The notes below the pieces were generated by a model. It ran no database searches. It had not been told where the DNA came from and saw only the letters and a program-made list of their open reading frames with translations. The translations under genes and the position numbers were made by a program. A stretch of 64,000 nucleotides of DNA from JAAZKA01 sp034926225 (GTDB taxonomy: Bacteria; Bacillota; Clostridia; Oscillospirales; QAMX01). The stretch covers positions 310,001 through 374,000 of the forward strand of contig JAYFRF010000001.1 of NCBI GenBank assembly GCA_034926225.1, written 5' to 3'. Each line of letters starts with the position of its first letter. Position 1 is the first letter of the stretch. Of the stretch, positions 36,301 through 45,158 are shown piece by piece.

Positions 36301-37155
36301 ATGGACGATTTATGGTACAGCGAATATCACACCGAGAACGTACGCTTTTCCATCCGGGTAAACAGGCAGCTGCACAGTGAAAAAAGCGATTATCAGCAGA
36401 TCGCGGTCTACGACTCCCCGGATTTCGGCCGCTTCCTGACGCTGGACGGCGTGATGATGCTGACGGAAAAGGATGAGTTTATCTATCACGAGATGATTAC
36501 GCACGTTCCGATGGCGGTCAACCCCGACATCCGGCACATCCTCGTGATCGGCGCGGGAGACGGCGGCGTACTGCGGGAGCTTTCCCGGTATGACGGTATC
36601 GAGCAGATCGACCTTGTGGAGATCGATGAGCGGGTGATCGAGGTATGCAAAACCTATCTTCCCCAAACGGCTTGCGGGTTCGAAAACCCCAAGGCGCATA
36701 TCCACATCGGCGACGGCTTAAAATACATTCGCCGTGTCGAGAATCGGTACGACCTGATCATCGTCGACTCCACCGACCCTTCAGGCCCCGGAGAAGTGCT
36801 GTTTACCAAGGAGTTCTACGGCAGCTGCCTGACCGCGTTGACGGCGAACGGCATTATGGTCAATCAGCATGAAAGCCCCTTTTATCCGGGCGACGCGATT
36901 GCGATGCAGCGCACCCATAAACGGATCGCGCAGACCTTTCCCCTGTGCCGCGTGTATCAGGCGCATATTCCGACTTATCCATCTGGGCACTGGCTGTTCG
37001 GCTTTGCGTCGAAGGGGCTGCATCCGTTAAACGATTTCCGTCCTGAACGATGGAATGCGCTAGGGATTCCGACCCGGTACTACACGACGCACCTGCACAA
37101 GGGCGCGTTTTATCTGCCGAAATACGTGGAGGATATGCTTCTTGACAATGAATAA
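36301..37155 (+). CDS. speE: Spermidine synthase SpeE
   Basis: Transfers the aminopropyl group from decarboxylated SAM to putrescine. The 284-residue protein has the small N-terminal beta domain (YSEYHTENVRFSIRV), then VIGAGDGGVLREL (SAM site), DLVEIDERVIEV and VDSTDPSGPGEVLF with the catalytic Asp. The start codon directly follows the speA stop, with AAGGGAAGTG inside speA as the ribosome binding site. Confidence 0.96.
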   Translation: MDDLWYSEYHTENVRFSIRVNRQLHSEKSDYQQIAVYDSPDFGRFLTLDGVMMLTEKDEFIYHEMITHVPMAVNPDIRHILVIGAGDGGVLRELSRYDGIEQIDLVEIDERVIEVCKTYLPQTACGFENPKAHIHIGDGLKYIRRVENRYDLIIVDSTDPSGPGEVLFTKEFYGSCLTALTANGIMVNQHESPFYPGDAIAMQRTHKRIAQTFPLCRVYQAHIPTYPSGHWLFGFASKGLHPLNDFRPERWNALGIPTRYYTTHLHKGAFYLPKYVEDMLLDNE

Positions 37156-37990
37156 GAACGTTTCGACCTTTATCGGCTGTGACAGCGAATATGACGACGC
37201 AAAAATCGTGTTGTTCGGGGTTCCGTTTGACGGCACGACCTCCTATCGTCCCGGCACACGCTTCGGCCCATCCGCGATCCGCGGCGAAAGCTTCGGGATA
37301 GAGACATATTCGCCCTACTGCGACCGCGATTTGTCCGAAATTGCCGTATTCGACGGCGGCGACTTGGAGCTACCGTTCGGAAACGCACGGCGGGTACTCG
37401 ATTTGACAAGGGAGTATGCCGAAAAACTGCTTGAGGATAGCAAAATACCCGTGATCCTCGGCGGGGAGCATTTGATCACGCTGGGAGCGGTCGAGGTCAT
37501 GCTCAAACGGTATCCCGACCTGCACATCCTCCACTTCGACGCGCATACCGATCTGCGGGACGAGTATCTCGGTGAGACATTGACCCACGCGGGCGTTATC
37601 AAGCAGATATGGAGGCTTGTGGGAGACGGGCGGATCCACCAGTTCGGCATCCGCAGCGGAGAGCGGCAGGAATTCGAGTTTGCAAAGACCCATACAAGCC
37701 TGCACAAATTCAACCTTGACGGCTTCGAGGAAACCGTCGCCGCGCTCGCGGGAAAGCCTGTCTACTGTACACTCGACCTCGACGTGTTGGATCCCGCTTT
37801 CTTTCCGGGTACTGGTACGCCGGAAGCGGGTGGAATTACTTTCAAGGAGCTGCTTTTTGCGGTATTACAGTTGCACCGGCTCCGTATCGTCGGCTGCGAT
37901 TTATGCGAGCTGTGCCCGCATTATGACCTAAGCGGCGCGTCAACGGCGCTTGCCTGTAAAATTACACGCGAGATATTGCTTCAACTATAA
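37142..37990 (+). CDS. speB: Agmatinase SpeB
   Basis: Ureohydrolase converting agmatine to putrescine and urea, 282 residues. The binuclear manganese site is intact: GGEH, FDAHTDLRDEY (DAHxD) and LDLDVLDPAFFPGTGTPE (DxD). It overlaps speE by 14 bp. I use TTG 37142, 9 nt after GGAGG; ATG 37148 is the alternative, 15 nt away. Confidence 0.92.
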   Translation: MTMNKNVSTFIGCDSEYDDAKIVLFGVPFDGTTSYRPGTRFGPSAIRGESFGIETYSPYCDRDLSEIAVFDGGDLELPFGNARRVLDLTREYAEKLLEDSKIPVILGGEHLITLGAVEVMLKRYPDLHILHFDAHTDLRDEYLGETLTHAGVIKQIWRLVGDGRIHQFGIRSGERQEFEFAKTHTSLHKFNLDGFEETVAALAGKPVYCTLDLDVLDPAFFPGTGTPEAGGITFKELLFAVLQLHRLRIVGCDLCELCPHYDLSGASTALACKITREILLQL

Positions 37991-38012
37991 ATAAAAGGAG
38001 ATAATCGATAAG

Positions 38013-39215
38013 ATGGGAAAATGTATGATTATCGGCTGCGGCGGCGTCGCTTCCGTCGCGATTCATAAGTGCTGCCAGAACAGCGCGGCGTTCGACGAGA
38101 TCATGATTGCGAGCCGCACGAAGTCGAAATGCGATGCGCTGCGCGATAAGCTCCAAGGAACTACGAAGACGAAAATTCACACCGCGCAGGTCGACGCCGA
38201 CAGCGTACCGCAGCTTGTCGCACTGATCGAGAGCTTTCGTCCGGACGTGGTCTTAAACCTGGCTCTCCCCTATCAGGATCTGACGATCATGGACGCCTGC
38301 CTTGCGACGAAAACGCATTACATCGATACGGCAAACTACGAGCCGCTCGATACGGCGAAATTTGAGTATCAGTGGCAGTGGGCGTATCGGGAGAAATTCC
38401 GCAAGGCCGGCATCTGCGCCCTCTTGGGCAGCGGCTTTGACCCCGGCGTCACCGGCGTGTTCTCCGCCTACGCGCAGAAACACCATTTCGACGAGATCAA
38501 CTATATCGACATTCTCGACTGCAACGGCGGTGACCACGGCTATCCGTTCGCGACGAACTTCAACCCGGAGATCAACATCCGCGAGGTATCAGCGAAAGGC
38601 AGCTACTGGGAAAACGGCACGTGGGTGGAAACCGAGCCGATGGAAATCAAACGGGAGTACACCTTCAAAGGCGTCGGGAAGAAGGATATGTACCTTTTAC
38701 ACCACGAGGAGCTTGAGAGCCTGGGCTTGAATATCCGTGGTATCAAGCGCATCCGTTTCTTCATGACCTTCGGGCAGAGTTATCTGACTCACCTCAAGTG
38801 CCTCGAGAACGTTGGCATGACCTCGATTAAGCCGATACTCTACGAAGGACACGAAATCGTCCCGCTCCAGTTTTTGAAAGCCGTTCTGCCAGACCCTGCC
38901 TCTCTCGGCCCGCGTACCGTCGGCAAGACGAATATCGGCTGCATTTTCCAGGGCAAGAAGGACGGAAAAGATAAGACCTACTACCTTTATAACATCTGCG
39001 ACCATCAGGAATGCTACCACGAGGTTGGCTCTCAAGCAATCTCCTATACGACCGGCGTTCCGGCGATGATCGGTGCGATGCTGGTGATGAACGGCACATG
39101 GAACAAGCCCGGCGTCTGGAATATCGAAGAATTCGATCCCGACCCGTTCATGGAAGCGCTGAATAAGTGGGGGCTTCCATGGGAAGAGGATTTCAATCCC
39201 GTACTGGTGGACTAG
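38013..39215 (+). CDS. Carboxynorspermidine dehydrogenase (saccharopine dehydrogenase family)
   Basis: NADPH-dependent enzyme joining aspartate semialdehyde to putrescine or diaminopropane to give carboxyspermidine or carboxynorspermidine. The 400-residue protein has an N-terminal Rossmann domain (KCMIIGCGGVASVAIHKC), LNLALPYQDLTIMDACL and the C-terminal ATNFNPEINIREV typical of CANSDH rather than true saccharopine dehydrogenases. AAGGAG precedes the ATG. Beside nspC it forms the alternative spermidine route, so this operon encodes two routes at once. Confidence 0.93.
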   Translation: MGKCMIIGCGGVASVAIHKCCQNSAAFDEIMIASRTKSKCDALRDKLQGTTKTKIHTAQVDADSVPQLVALIESFRPDVVLNLALPYQDLTIMDACLATKTHYIDTANYEPLDTAKFEYQWQWAYREKFRKAGICALLGSGFDPGVTGVFSAYAQKHHFDEINYIDILDCNGGDHGYPFATNFNPEINIREVSAKGSYWENGTWVETEPMEIKREYTFKGVGKKDMYLLHHEELESLGLNIRGIKRIRFFMTFGQSYLTHLKCLENVGMTSIKPILYEGHEIVPLQFLKAVLPDPASLGPRTVGKTNIGCIFQGKKDGKDKTYYLYNICDHQECYHEVGSQAISYTTGVPAMIGAMLVMNGTWNKPGVWNIEEFDPDPFMEALNKWGLPWEEDFNPVLVD

Positions 39216-39220
39216 GACGC

Positions 39221-40351
39221 ATGCATAAGGCATTGTACGGTATCGAAACCCCCTGCTACGTCGTTGACGAGGCGAAAATCCTATCAAATCTCCGGATTCT
39301 TAAAAGCGTCGCGGAGGCCGCCGGCTGCAAGATCCTGCTCGCACAGAAAGCGTTTTCGATGTTCGCACTCTATCCGCTGATCGGTGATTTCCTGGACGGT
39401 ACGACGGCAAGCGGGCTATACGAGGCAAAACTCGGACGTGAGGAAATGAGTAAGGAAAATCATATCTTTTCCGCAGCCTATATCCCCGCCGAAATGGATG
39501 AAATTCTCACTGTCTGCGACCATATCGTCTTCAATTCCTTTGCGGAGTGGCTGCGATATCGGGAGAAAGCGCTCGCATGCGGCAAAAGCTGCGGTATACG
39601 CATCAACCCCGAGCATTCCACACAGGAGCACGGCATCTACGACCCCTGCGCGCCCGGTTCGCGGCTCGGCGTTACCCGTAGGCATTTCCGTCCGGAGCTG
39701 CTTTCCGGCATCGAAGGGCTGCACTTCCACACGCTCTGCGAGCAAAACAGCGACGCGCTGATAGAAACGCTTACCGCCGTTGAGGAACAGTTCGGCGAGT
39801 TTCTGCCTTTGATGAAGTGGGTCAATTTCGGCGGCGGGCATCACATCACCCGTCCGGACTACGACCGTACGGCGCTTATCTCATGCATCCGGCGCTTCAA
39901 AGAGACCTATGGCGTCGAGGTGTATCTCGAGCCCGGCGAAGCCGTAGCATTAAACGCGGGGGTTCTCGTCGCGAGCGTACTGGACATCGTCGAAAACGGC
40001 ATCGAAATTGCGATACTCGATACCTCGGCCGCCTGCCACATGCCGGACGTCATCGAAATGCCCTACCGCCCCCCGTTATATGGCAGCGGTCAGCCGTCCG
40101 AGAAGGCGCATACCTACCGCCTTGCGGGAGCGACCTGTCTAGCAGGGGACGTGATCGGCGATTACTCGTTTGATGATAAACTAAAACCGGGAGACAAGCT
40201 GATTTTTGAGGATATGGCGATCTATTCGATGGTCAAAAACAACACCTTCAACGGTATGAAGCTCCCGTCCATCGCACTGCTGAAGGTGGATGGCGGCATC
40301 CAAGTGATCAAGCGTTTCGGATACACCGATTTTAAGAACCGCCTGTCATAA
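39221..40351 (+). CDS. nspC: Carboxynorspermidine decarboxylase NspC
   Basis: PLP-dependent fold III decarboxylase, 376 residues, removing the carboxyl group from carboxy(nor)spermidine. The Schiff-base lysine is in LLAQKAFSMF near the N terminus; HTLCEQNSDA, VNFGGGHHITRPDYD (glycine loop for PLP phosphate) and SAACHMPDVIEMPYRP (active-site Cys region) follow. The frame extends upstream into the preceding gene; ATG 39221 gives the standard start MHKALYGIETPCYVVDEAK. Last gene of the operon, before a strong terminator. Confidence 0.94.
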   Translation: MHKALYGIETPCYVVDEAKILSNLRILKSVAEAAGCKILLAQKAFSMFALYPLIGDFLDGTTASGLYEAKLGREEMSKENHIFSAAYIPAEMDEILTVCDHIVFNSFAEWLRYREKALACGKSCGIRINPEHSTQEHGIYDPCAPGSRLGVTRRHFRPELLSGIEGLHFHTLCEQNSDALIETLTAVEEQFGEFLPLMKWVNFGGGHHITRPDYDRTALISCIRRFKETYGVEVYLEPGEAVALNAGVLVASVLDIVENGIEIAILDTSAACHMPDVIEMPYRPPLYGSGQPSEKAHTYRLAGATCLAGDVIGDYSFDDKLKPGDKLIFEDMAIYSMVKNNTFNGMKLPSIALLKVDGGIQVIKRFGYTDFKNRLS

Positions 40352-40356
40352 TGAGA

Positions 40357-40400
40357 AAAACAGCGGGTTGATCCTATCAGATCAACCCGCTGTTTTCATA
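40357..40400. terminator. Intrinsic terminator after the polyamine operon
   Basis: AAAACAGCGGGTTGAT (40357-40372) pairs perfectly with ATCAACCCGCTGTTTT (40381-40396). Suitable for both strands, since the next gene converges. Confidence 0.9.
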
Positions 40401-40451
40401 TTTTAGAGGCTATAGGACGGTCCCTGTATGCATAGTGAATCCCTTGTCCTT

Positions 40452-41795
40452 TTAATCGGCAACCACATCGCAGGATGCAATGCCGTAATACCGCAGGCAT
40501 TGTACAGCGTTGTCGTCAATGCGCTCTCCGCATACCACAATCGGTACCGCAGGGGGACAGGCGATATGGACACTTGCCAGTATCCTGCCCGCGCAGCTTT
40601 CCGTCGGAACGGTTTCGCGGTTTGACAGGCTTGCTTCTCTGACGGAAAGAACCCTCACCGGAATGCTCAGGCGCGGCTTTTTCTCATTGATTTCGTCTTT
40701 CTGGGGAATCGATAAGAGCGCTGCCTCCAAGCTTTTCAGATTGTCCGTCCCTGTTTCGGGCGTCGTCATCAGCACAAGATCATCCGGATCGGAAAACTCG
40801 CACACGATGTTCTTCTCAAGAAGGATTGCGGCAAGCTGTTTTCCTGTATAGCCGTATTTCTTGGCTTCTATCGTCAGCTTTAAGGGTTCGTCTCCAAGCA
40901 AAGAAAAGCCTTGCTGCATCAACCGAGCCTTTAACCCTGCCATGTCGGACATAAAGGTTTTCAGCTTAGCCGGGTAGCCCTCCGAGAGGTATTGATTCGC
41001 CCGATCCAGCGACTGCAGGATTAAGTAGGACGGGCTCGTGGAGCCAAACAACGCCATGGCATTTTTAGCTTGCTCGGCAAACAGCCGCGGCGCTGCCGGG
41101 GAGATATGAAGGTATGCCCCGCCGGTCAGCACCGGGAGCGTTTTGTGGGCCGAATCGCAGCACATATCGGCACCAAGATCGATCGGATGCAATGATTGCG
41201 GCAGGAATTTCAGATAAGCGCCATGTGCGTTGTCAACAAGCAGCAGCACACCGTATTTGTGACAGACCTCCGCAAGAGCATAAATATCCACTGTGTTACC
41301 AAGGTAATCCGGACTTGTCAGATAGACGGCTGTGGGCCTCGGCGCTGACTCTTTCAGATTTTTCTCCAATTCCGCCGGATGAATCCGGCAGGAAAGATAG
41401 GAGGACTTTTGCTCCGGGTGAAGCCACAGAATCTTAAAATCAAGCATCGCCGCTGCGGTCAAAAACGCTTTGTGCGCATTTCTGCCCGCCGCGATCAAAG
41501 GCTTTCGTCCGCTCTGCTTTGCATATAAAACGGTTAGATACAGCATCGCGCGAATGCAGAGAGATGACCCTTCCGTTGAATAGAAGGTTTCCGCACCGAA
41601 AAGTGTGCCGGCGTTTTTTTCGCTTTCTTTTATAATCCCATTTGCTTCATAGAGGCTATCCGCACCCACAATTTCGGTAATATCAAAGGGTTCCGCGCCA
41701 AGAAAAGGAATACCCTTGTGGCCGGGCATATGAAAGCGCAGCGCTTGGCTTTCCTTATATAAACGGACATAATTCCATATCGGTGTCGGCATCAT
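40452..41795 (-). CDS. Second Orn/Lys/Arg-type PLP decarboxylase
   Basis: A 447-residue fold I PLP protein, paralogous to the SpeA-type protein at 34.8 kb: FHMPGHKGIPFLGA, STEGSSLCIRAMLYL, LLLVDNAHGAYLKFL (PLP Asp) and DSAHKTLPVLTGGAYL with the lysine; C-terminal HIACPPAVPIVVCGE. It is shorter than SpeA and differs in the lysine loop. Such genes beside tmk/holB are often called lysine decarboxylase-like, with unknown substrate. Its ATG overlaps the stop of the SCIFF maturase gene (ATGA), an unusual pairing. Confidence 0.85.
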   Translation of the reverse strand: MMPTPIWNYVRLYKESQALRFHMPGHKGIPFLGAEPFDITEIVGADSLYEANGIIKESEKNAGTLFGAETFYSTEGSSLCIRAMLYLTVLYAKQSGRKPLIAAGRNAHKAFLTAAAMLDFKILWLHPEQKSSYLSCRIHPAELEKNLKESAPRPTAVYLTSPDYLGNTVDIYALAEVCHKYGVLLLVDNAHGAYLKFLPQSLHPIDLGADMCCDSAHKTLPVLTGGAYLHISPAAPRLFAEQAKNAMALFGSTSPSYLILQSLDRANQYLSEGYPAKLKTFMSDMAGLKARLMQQGFSLLGDEPLKLTIEAKKYGYTGKQLAAILLEKNIVCEFSDPDDLVLMTTPETGTDNLKSLEAALLSIPQKDEINEKKPRLSIPVRVLSVREASLSNRETVPTESCAGRILASVHIACPPAVPIVVCGERIDDNAVQCLRYYGIASCDVVAD

Positions 41796-43177
41796 GATTC
41801 TTCGCGGAGCTCCTTAACAGCGGCAACCATAATGGCGCATTCCATTCTCTTTCGGAACAGTTCACAGCCGTATTTGTATACGCCTTTGACCGACCCGGTA
41901 GCGTGATAAGCATTGGCGGCGCACCCGCCCGAGCAGTATAGCTTTGCCCAACAATCGCGGCACTCTGCTCTCGCATAGACATTGCATGCGGCAAACTCGT
42001 CCTGCATGCCGTGATTGGTTACGCCGTCCCAGACGTTGCCGAGCTTAAACTTTTCCTCCCCCACAAACTGATGGCAGGGGTACAAATAACCCCACGGCGT
42101 AACGGCCATATACTCGGTACCAGATCCGCAACCGGAAATCCGCTTATAGATACAGGGGCCTCCGGTAAGATCGATCATGTAATGATAAAAAGTAAAGGGC
42201 TTTCCCTCATGCTCACGCGCTAGTATCAAAGCAGCAAGTTTCTCATACTGCTCCATGACGATTGGCATATCATCCTCGGTCAGTTCTGACGGATCACCGG
42301 ACGCGCATACAACCGGCTCCATACTCAGTTCGGTAAAACCGAGCTCCAGCATTTTCTCAATATCTTTCAGAAAGTCCGGGTTAGCGTGGGTGAACGTGCC
42401 GCGCATGTAATAATTTCTATTACCTCTCGCCTCAACGAGCTTTTGAAACTTCGGAACGATCCGGTCCCAGCTTCCGTTTCCGGCATTATCCACACGGTAG
42501 CGGTCGTGAACCTCGCGTCTTCCGTCCAGACTTAAGACCACATTGCTCATCTCTCGGTTTGCGAAGTCGATGACATCATCATCGATCAGCATTCCGTTGG
42601 TCGTCAGCGTAAAACGAAAGTTCTTGTTATATTCTTTTTCAATACCGCGCGCATAAGTAACAAGCTGCTTGACAACATCGAAATTCATAAGCGGCTCTCC
42701 GCCGAAAAAGTCGACCTCCAGATTTCTGCGGCTGCCGGAATGCTCTACCAAAAAATCCAGCGCACGCTTGCCGACTTCAAAACTCATCACCGAACGGTCG
42801 CCGTGGTACTTTCCCTGACTTGCAAAGCAATACGAGCAATTCAAATTGCAGGTATGCGCGACATGAAGACAGAGCGCCTTGACGATACCGTTGTTTTTCT
42901 CCTTCAAATTATTTGCCATCGGCTCAAAGGTATCGGGAGAAAAGAGCTGTCCATTGTCCCGCAGCTCTAAGATTTGGTCATAACATTCTTCTATTTCCTG
43001 TGGATCTATATCTCCCCGATCGGCGTATTTTTCCCTGACGTCTGCTATGACTTCCTCACGCGTTTTATCTTCAAACTGTTGAATCATATCGTATGCAACT
43101 TCATCTACTAGGTGAACCGCACCGGAACAACAGTCTATAATGATATTATAACCTCCGAGTTTATAGGGATGAATCAT
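41792..43177 (-). CDS. scfB: SCIFF peptide maturase, radical SAM/SPASM
   Basis: Radical SAM enzyme that forms thioether links in the SCIFF peptide. 461 residues: N-terminal peptide-recognition region (about 1-90, HPYKLGGYNIIIDCCSG), radical SAM core with CNLNCSYC (CX3CX2C) at about 108-115, GGEPLMNF, LSLDGRREVHD, and a C-terminal SPASM region with SGCGSGTEY, YPCHQF and ECRDCWAKLYCSGGC for auxiliary iron-sulfur clusters. GGAG precedes the ATG. The SCIFF gene is just upstream across a weak terminator. Confidence 0.95.
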   Translation of the reverse strand: MIHPYKLGGYNIIIDCCSGAVHLVDEVAYDMIQQFEDKTREEVIADVREKYADRGDIDPQEIEECYDQILELRDNGQLFSPDTFEPMANNLKEKNNGIVKALCLHVAHTCNLNCSYCFASQGKYHGDRSVMSFEVGKRALDFLVEHSGSRRNLEVDFFGGEPLMNFDVVKQLVTYARGIEKEYNKNFRFTLTTNGMLIDDDVIDFANREMSNVVLSLDGRREVHDRYRVDNAGNGSWDRIVPKFQKLVEARGNRNYYMRGTFTHANPDFLKDIEKMLELGFTELSMEPVVCASGDPSELTEDDMPIVMEQYEKLAALILAREHEGKPFTFYHYMIDLTGGPCIYKRISGCGSGTEYMAVTPWGYLYPCHQFVGEEKFKLGNVWDGVTNHGMQDEFAACNVYARAECRDCWAKLYCSGGCAANAYHATGSVKGVYKYGCELFRKRMECAIMVAAVKELREES

Positions 43178-43203
43178 TTGAGTCTCCTTTTCAATTATTA
43201 CGG

Positions 43204-43229
43204 AAAATGCCGCCCAACGGCGGCATTTT
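43204..43229 (-). terminator. Short terminator between SCIFF peptide and maturase genes
   Basis: AAAATGCCGCC (43204-43214), loop CAAC, GGCGGCATTTT (43219-43229). It would let most transcripts stop after the peptide gene, giving more peptide than enzyme. Confidence 0.7.
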
Positions 43230-43236
43230 AACTGAT

Positions 43237-43386
43237 TTACTTATTTTTTTTGTTTTCGCACTGCTGGTTCGCAATGCCGCAGCTGGTCTTGCAAGCGGAT
43301 TGGCAGGAAGTCTGGCACTCGCCGCACCCGCCGTCCTTGACACTCTTGCACAGATCGCGCGTCTTGATGGTTTTGATATGTTTCAT
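43237..43386 (-). CDS. scfA: SCIFF ranthipeptide precursor
   Basis: A 49-residue precursor beginning MKHIKTIKTRDLCK and containing GCGECQTSCQSACKTSC, the signature of SCIFF (six cysteines in forty-five residues), nearly invariant in Clostridia. The maturase links Cys residues to neighbouring residues by thioethers. An additional cysteine occurs at position 13, giving seven in all. The frame is open upstream, but ATG 43386 after GGGAGG gives the conserved start. Confidence 0.95.
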   Translation of the reverse strand: MKHIKTIKTRDLCKSVKDGGCGECQTSCQSACKTSCGIANQQCENKKNK

Positions 43387-43422
43387 AACAGAAACCTCCC
43401 ATTCATTCAAAATAACAAAAGC

Positions 43423-43451
43423 ATTATAGCACTCTGCAGAATAAAAGTCAA
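43423..43451 (-). promoter_or_regulatory. Consensus promoter of the SCIFF gene
   Basis: On the minus strand TTGACT (43451-43446), 17-nt spacer, TATAAT (43428-43423), about 37 nt upstream of the SCIFF start codon. Near-perfect, which fits high expression of the peptide. Confidence 0.85.
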
Positions 43452-43555
43452 TAGAAATACCCCACATACAGGTTTTACACTGTAAAATTTTAAAATCTCA
43501 CAGGGTTCCGTCACATCCGTATGTATGTAAAGCGGCAGGCGGCGGTTTTTTCCTG

Positions 43556-44374
43556 TTACAGCGGTTGGCATGACGGGCAGAAATATACCGATCCGCCGAG
43601 ATAGGCTTCCTTTTTGAGCTCGCCGCCGCATACCGGACAACCTGACGGGAGCGTGTTCCTCGATAGTTTCGTTTGGTATCCGCCGGGTTTGCCGAACAGA
43701 TCCTTTTCGGTATCCCGCCCACCCAGAGCGATCATTTCTCCCAGGACAGTAACGATGCTGCGAAGCAATCTGTCCTTATCCTGCGCGGAAAGCGTTTCAA
43801 GCTTTCTTTTCGGATGGATGCCCGCCGCGAACAAAATATCCTGCAAAACACCGTTGCCAATGCCGGAGAACCGCTGCTCCGTCGCCAAAAGCGCCTTTGC
43901 GCTGAGATTTGGTTTGCTTTCGCTTAGCAGCTTATGATAGTACGCTTCAAATTCGGACGAAAACGGAGATACAGCGCCGCGGTTTTTCAAATAGAACTCG
44001 TTTTCGTTTCCGCCGTTATGCAGGACAATGCCGCCATACATAGCGACCGTGAAAACAAGCGCCATGCCGTCGTCAAACGTGATCATCAACTGATAGTTCT
44101 TCGGCGCATCAGCCGCGGAGAGTAAGCGCACATTCACGCCGTCATTCAAGCACAGCCGAAAGCCGTTATCAAAAGCAAGCTCGACGAAGATACCGAAGCT
44201 TTCCGTCGAAAGCACGCTGCAGCCCTTGATCTTTTCGTCGTAGTCGGCAGGATCTCCGTTATACCAACAGAATTTATGCGCTTTTGTCGGTGGATTTACA
44301 TGAGCAACAGTTTTTCGGACAACCGCATTATTAAGCTGCTTTGCGAGCGTCAGCGCTTCCGGCAGTTCGATCAT
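43556..44374 (-). CDS. Fpg/Nei-like protein lacking the catalytic proline
   Basis: A 272-residue member of the formamidopyrimidine-DNA glycosylase fold. It keeps the beta-sandwich, the helix-two-turn-helix (GIGNGVLQDILFAAGIHP) and a C-terminal zinc finger (CPVCGGELKKEAYLGGSVYFCPSC). True Fpg starts M-P-E-L-P, with Pro2 as the nucleophile; this one starts MIELPE, so residue 2 is Ile. Base excision by the usual mechanism is therefore unlikely. ATG 44374 is 9 nt after GAGGAGG and gives this N terminus; no upstream start restores Pro2. The GNAT fusion gene is immediately upstream. Confidence 0.85.
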   Translation of the reverse strand: MIELPEALTLAKQLNNAVVRKTVAHVNPPTKAHKFCWYNGDPADYDEKIKGCSVLSTESFGIFVELAFDNGFRLCLNDGVNVRLLSAADAPKNYQLMITFDDGMALVFTVAMYGGIVLHNGGNENEFYLKNRGAVSPFSSEFEAYYHKLLSESKPNLSAKALLATEQRFSGIGNGVLQDILFAAGIHPKRKLETLSAQDKDRLLRSIVTVLGEMIALGGRDTEKDLFGKPGGYQTKLSRNTLPSGCPVCGGELKKEAYLGGSVYFCPSCQPL

Positions 44375-44378
44375 TATT

Positions 44379-45158
44379 CTATTCCTCCTCATCCATGGCT
44401 TCGCCCATCAGGGCAAGCATCTGCTTTTTTAATATTTCCTTGTTTTCCGCATCGCTTTTGGTCGGGTCTCCCCGACGGAAAATGCCGCATGGGAAGCCGG
44501 CGCATTTTCCGCAATTCGCAAAGCCGTGCTCTGCGACGCAGCAATGGTAAAACGGGCAAACCTCCTGCCCGGTGTACGCGGTCCACCAGACCTTGCCCTG
44601 TATCGCGCGGCATCCAGAGCATTCGGCGGGGTATCTCTCACACGCCGCGCAGACAGCGCCGCAGGATGCGGGTATATCGGTCTCCTTCACCGTGTATTTC
44701 ATCGGCGTATACCGGATGCCGTTTGTCAACCGTTCCTCTGAAAGCGGAACAAATCCAATATGCAAATAGAAGCCTTTCCCATACGGAGAAGAGTTGAGTG
44801 TGATTTCGGCAAGTGTCGGATCCTCTCGAAGCCGGTCGGTCAGAAGATAGCGGAACAGCGCGGTCGCGATGCCCCGATGATGGTATTCCTTTCGCACAAA
44901 TGCCAGGTTTATATGCGTTTTACTCTCCCGCATACCCATAACACCGACTATTCTGTCGCCGTCAAACGCTCCGTAAAGGGGACAGGCGCTGGCTTTACAG
45001 CGTTCAATGAACCCAGCGTTTTCAATGATATCGTGTTTGAAGGTTTCGACCCCCTCCGATGAATAATCGGGCGCTTCAAACTCCATAAATACTGCGAGCA
45101 CCATAGCAAGCGCCGCATCAACATCCTCCGGCTTTAGCTTTCTGATTGCGTATTTCAT
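44379..45158 (-). CDS. GNAT acetyltransferase fused to a Cys-rich (DUF3795-like) domain
   Basis: A 259-residue fusion. Residues about 1-155 form a GNAT domain (FVRKEYHHRGIATALFRYL for acetyl-CoA). Residues about 160-240 are Cys-rich: CGAVCAACERYPAECSGC, then EVCPFYHCCVAEHGFANCGKCAGFPC, resembling DUF3795, which may bind metal or iron-sulfur clusters. The substrate is unknown. Its stop is 4 bp from the start of the Fpg-like gene, so they share an operon. Confidence 0.8.
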   Translation of the reverse strand: MKYAIRKLKPEDVDAALAMVLAVFMEFEAPDYSSEGVETFKHDIIENAGFIERCKASACPLYGAFDGDRIVGVMGMRESKTHINLAFVRKEYHHRGIATALFRYLLTDRLREDPTLAEITLNSSPYGKGFYLHIGFVPLSEERLTNGIRYTPMKYTVKETDIPASCGAVCAACERYPAECSGCRAIQGKVWWTAYTGQEVCPFYHCCVAEHGFANCGKCAGFPCGIFRRGDPTKSDAENKEILKKQMLALMGEAMDEEE

